From the NCBI GenBank assembly GCA_023621975.1, contig JAMOAC010000206.1:1-6562 (forward strand): 6,562 nucleotides of DNA. Direction: 5' to 3'. Below the pieces are notes generated by a model, which was given only the letters and a program-made list of their open reading frames with translations, was not told the DNA's origin and did no database searches. Both the position numbers and the translations under genes were made by a program. Positions 6,304 through 6,562 of this stretch are shown piece after piece (positions within the stretch are counted from its first letter, which is position 1; each line of letters begins with the position of its first letter). The stretch comes from Bacillota bacterium (GTDB lineage Bacteria > Bacillota_A > Clostridia > Acetivibrionales > DUMB01).

Positions 6304-6456
6304 TTGCAGGCAAATTTTTTTAGTATCTTGTAAAATTTTTTTCTTAACATATTTATAACCTGTGCAAAAAACTATTAATTATAATAATAAAATTTGCCAG
6401 AACAGTGATTTTTTTAAAGAGAACCCTTTTTATTTTTAATTATAAATTTATTATAA
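6304..6456 (-). other. AT-rich leader region upstream of ymaF
   Basis: About 150 bases with long A/T runs and no coding pattern. ATTTGC-AG-GCAAAT, a perfect 6+6 inverted repeat at 6302-6315, covers the first two bases of the annotated ymaF ATG. If transcription begins downstream of the -10 at 6457-6462, this would be an unusually long 5' leader. No known riboswitch was recognised. Confidence 0.4.
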
Positions 6457-6485
6457 ATTATAGCACTATTATCAAGCTAGTTGAA
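6457..6485 (-). promoter_or_regulatory. candidate sigma-A promoter for ymaF (extended -10)
   Basis: On the minus strand, TGC-TATAAT is a perfect extended -10 (TATAAT as ATTATA at 6457-6462, TG at 6464-6465). A weak -35, TTCAAC (6480-6485), sits at 17-base spacing. The perfect extended -10 offsets the poor -35. Confidence 0.5.
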
Positions 6486-6509
6486 TATGTGCAATCTAAA
6501 TGGTAAAAT
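6481..6509 (+). promoter_or_regulatory. candidate rightward sigma-A promoter
   Basis: TTGAAT (6481-6486), 17 bases, then TAAAAT (6504-6509) with an upstream TGG giving an extended -10. It would drive a gene beyond the right edge. Its -35 overlaps the -35 of the leftward ymaF promoter. A weaker second pair, TTGAAT (6515-6520) and TATGAT (6539-6544) at 18 bases, lies just downstream. Confidence 0.4.
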
Positions 6510-6562
6510 GTACTTTGAATAATTTCTTTTCGACACTTTATGATATTACAATAATTATTATA

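Noticed and set aside
6298..6322. TGCC...GGCA followed by a T-run as a plus-strand intrinsic terminator
   Set aside because: The stem is only 4 bp (or has a 2-base loop in the alternative pairing), and no plus-strand gene ends just upstream.

Overview
The window looks like part of a chromosome from a low-GC Bacillota, most plausibly a plant-polymer-using member of the Clostridia or Paenibacillaceae. The support is AT-rich DNA, strong GGAGG-type ribosome binding sites, TTG/ATG start use, a LipO/LplA-type (DUF3502) sugar-binding protein and a YmaF-family protein. I cannot name a genus from the sequence alone.

Layout: four genes lie on the plus strand. They are (1) the C-terminal ~453 residues of an ABC-transporter solute-binding protein, cut by the left edge; (2) a GH127-type beta-L-arabinofuranosidase (DUF1680) with a TTG start; (3) a uroporphyrinogen-decarboxylase-fold (URO-D) protein that is clearly not a standard HemE; and (4) a GH172 (DUF2961) furanosidase-fold glycoside hydrolase. 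Facing them on the minus strand is a small His-rich YmaF-family gene. The final ~260 bases are AT-rich, noncoding, and hold a plausible pair of divergent promoters.

How the genes may work together: the binding protein would capture an oligosaccharide outside the cell. The two hydrolases have no visible signal peptide and would trim it in the cytoplasm. Both belong to families known for five-membered-ring (furanose) sugars: GH127 acts on beta-L-arabinofuranosides, and GH172 acts on alpha-D-fructofuranosides/difructose anhydride or alpha-D-arabinofuranosides. The substrate is therefore probably a furanoside-containing glycan, though its identity cannot be read from sequence. The URO-D protein sits between the two hydrolases and keeps a His-x-Cys metal motif but lacks the heme-enzyme signature, so it is the least explained member. 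It may modify the sugar or a derivative of it, or be a corrinoid-type methyltransferase relative.

The intergenic gaps are large for a tight operon (201, 119 and 183 bases) and are not blank. The first holds a long inverted repeat, a second hairpin and a 17-base perfect tandem repeat. An 8-base word, ATAAGTAT, recurs upstream of the URO-D gene (once) and the GH172 gene (three times), with a 7-base reverse-strand match upstream of the GH127 gene. The convergent junction between the GH172 and ymaF genes carries a duplicated stem-forming repeat. No RNA gene, insertion sequence, CRISPR array or phage gene was seen.
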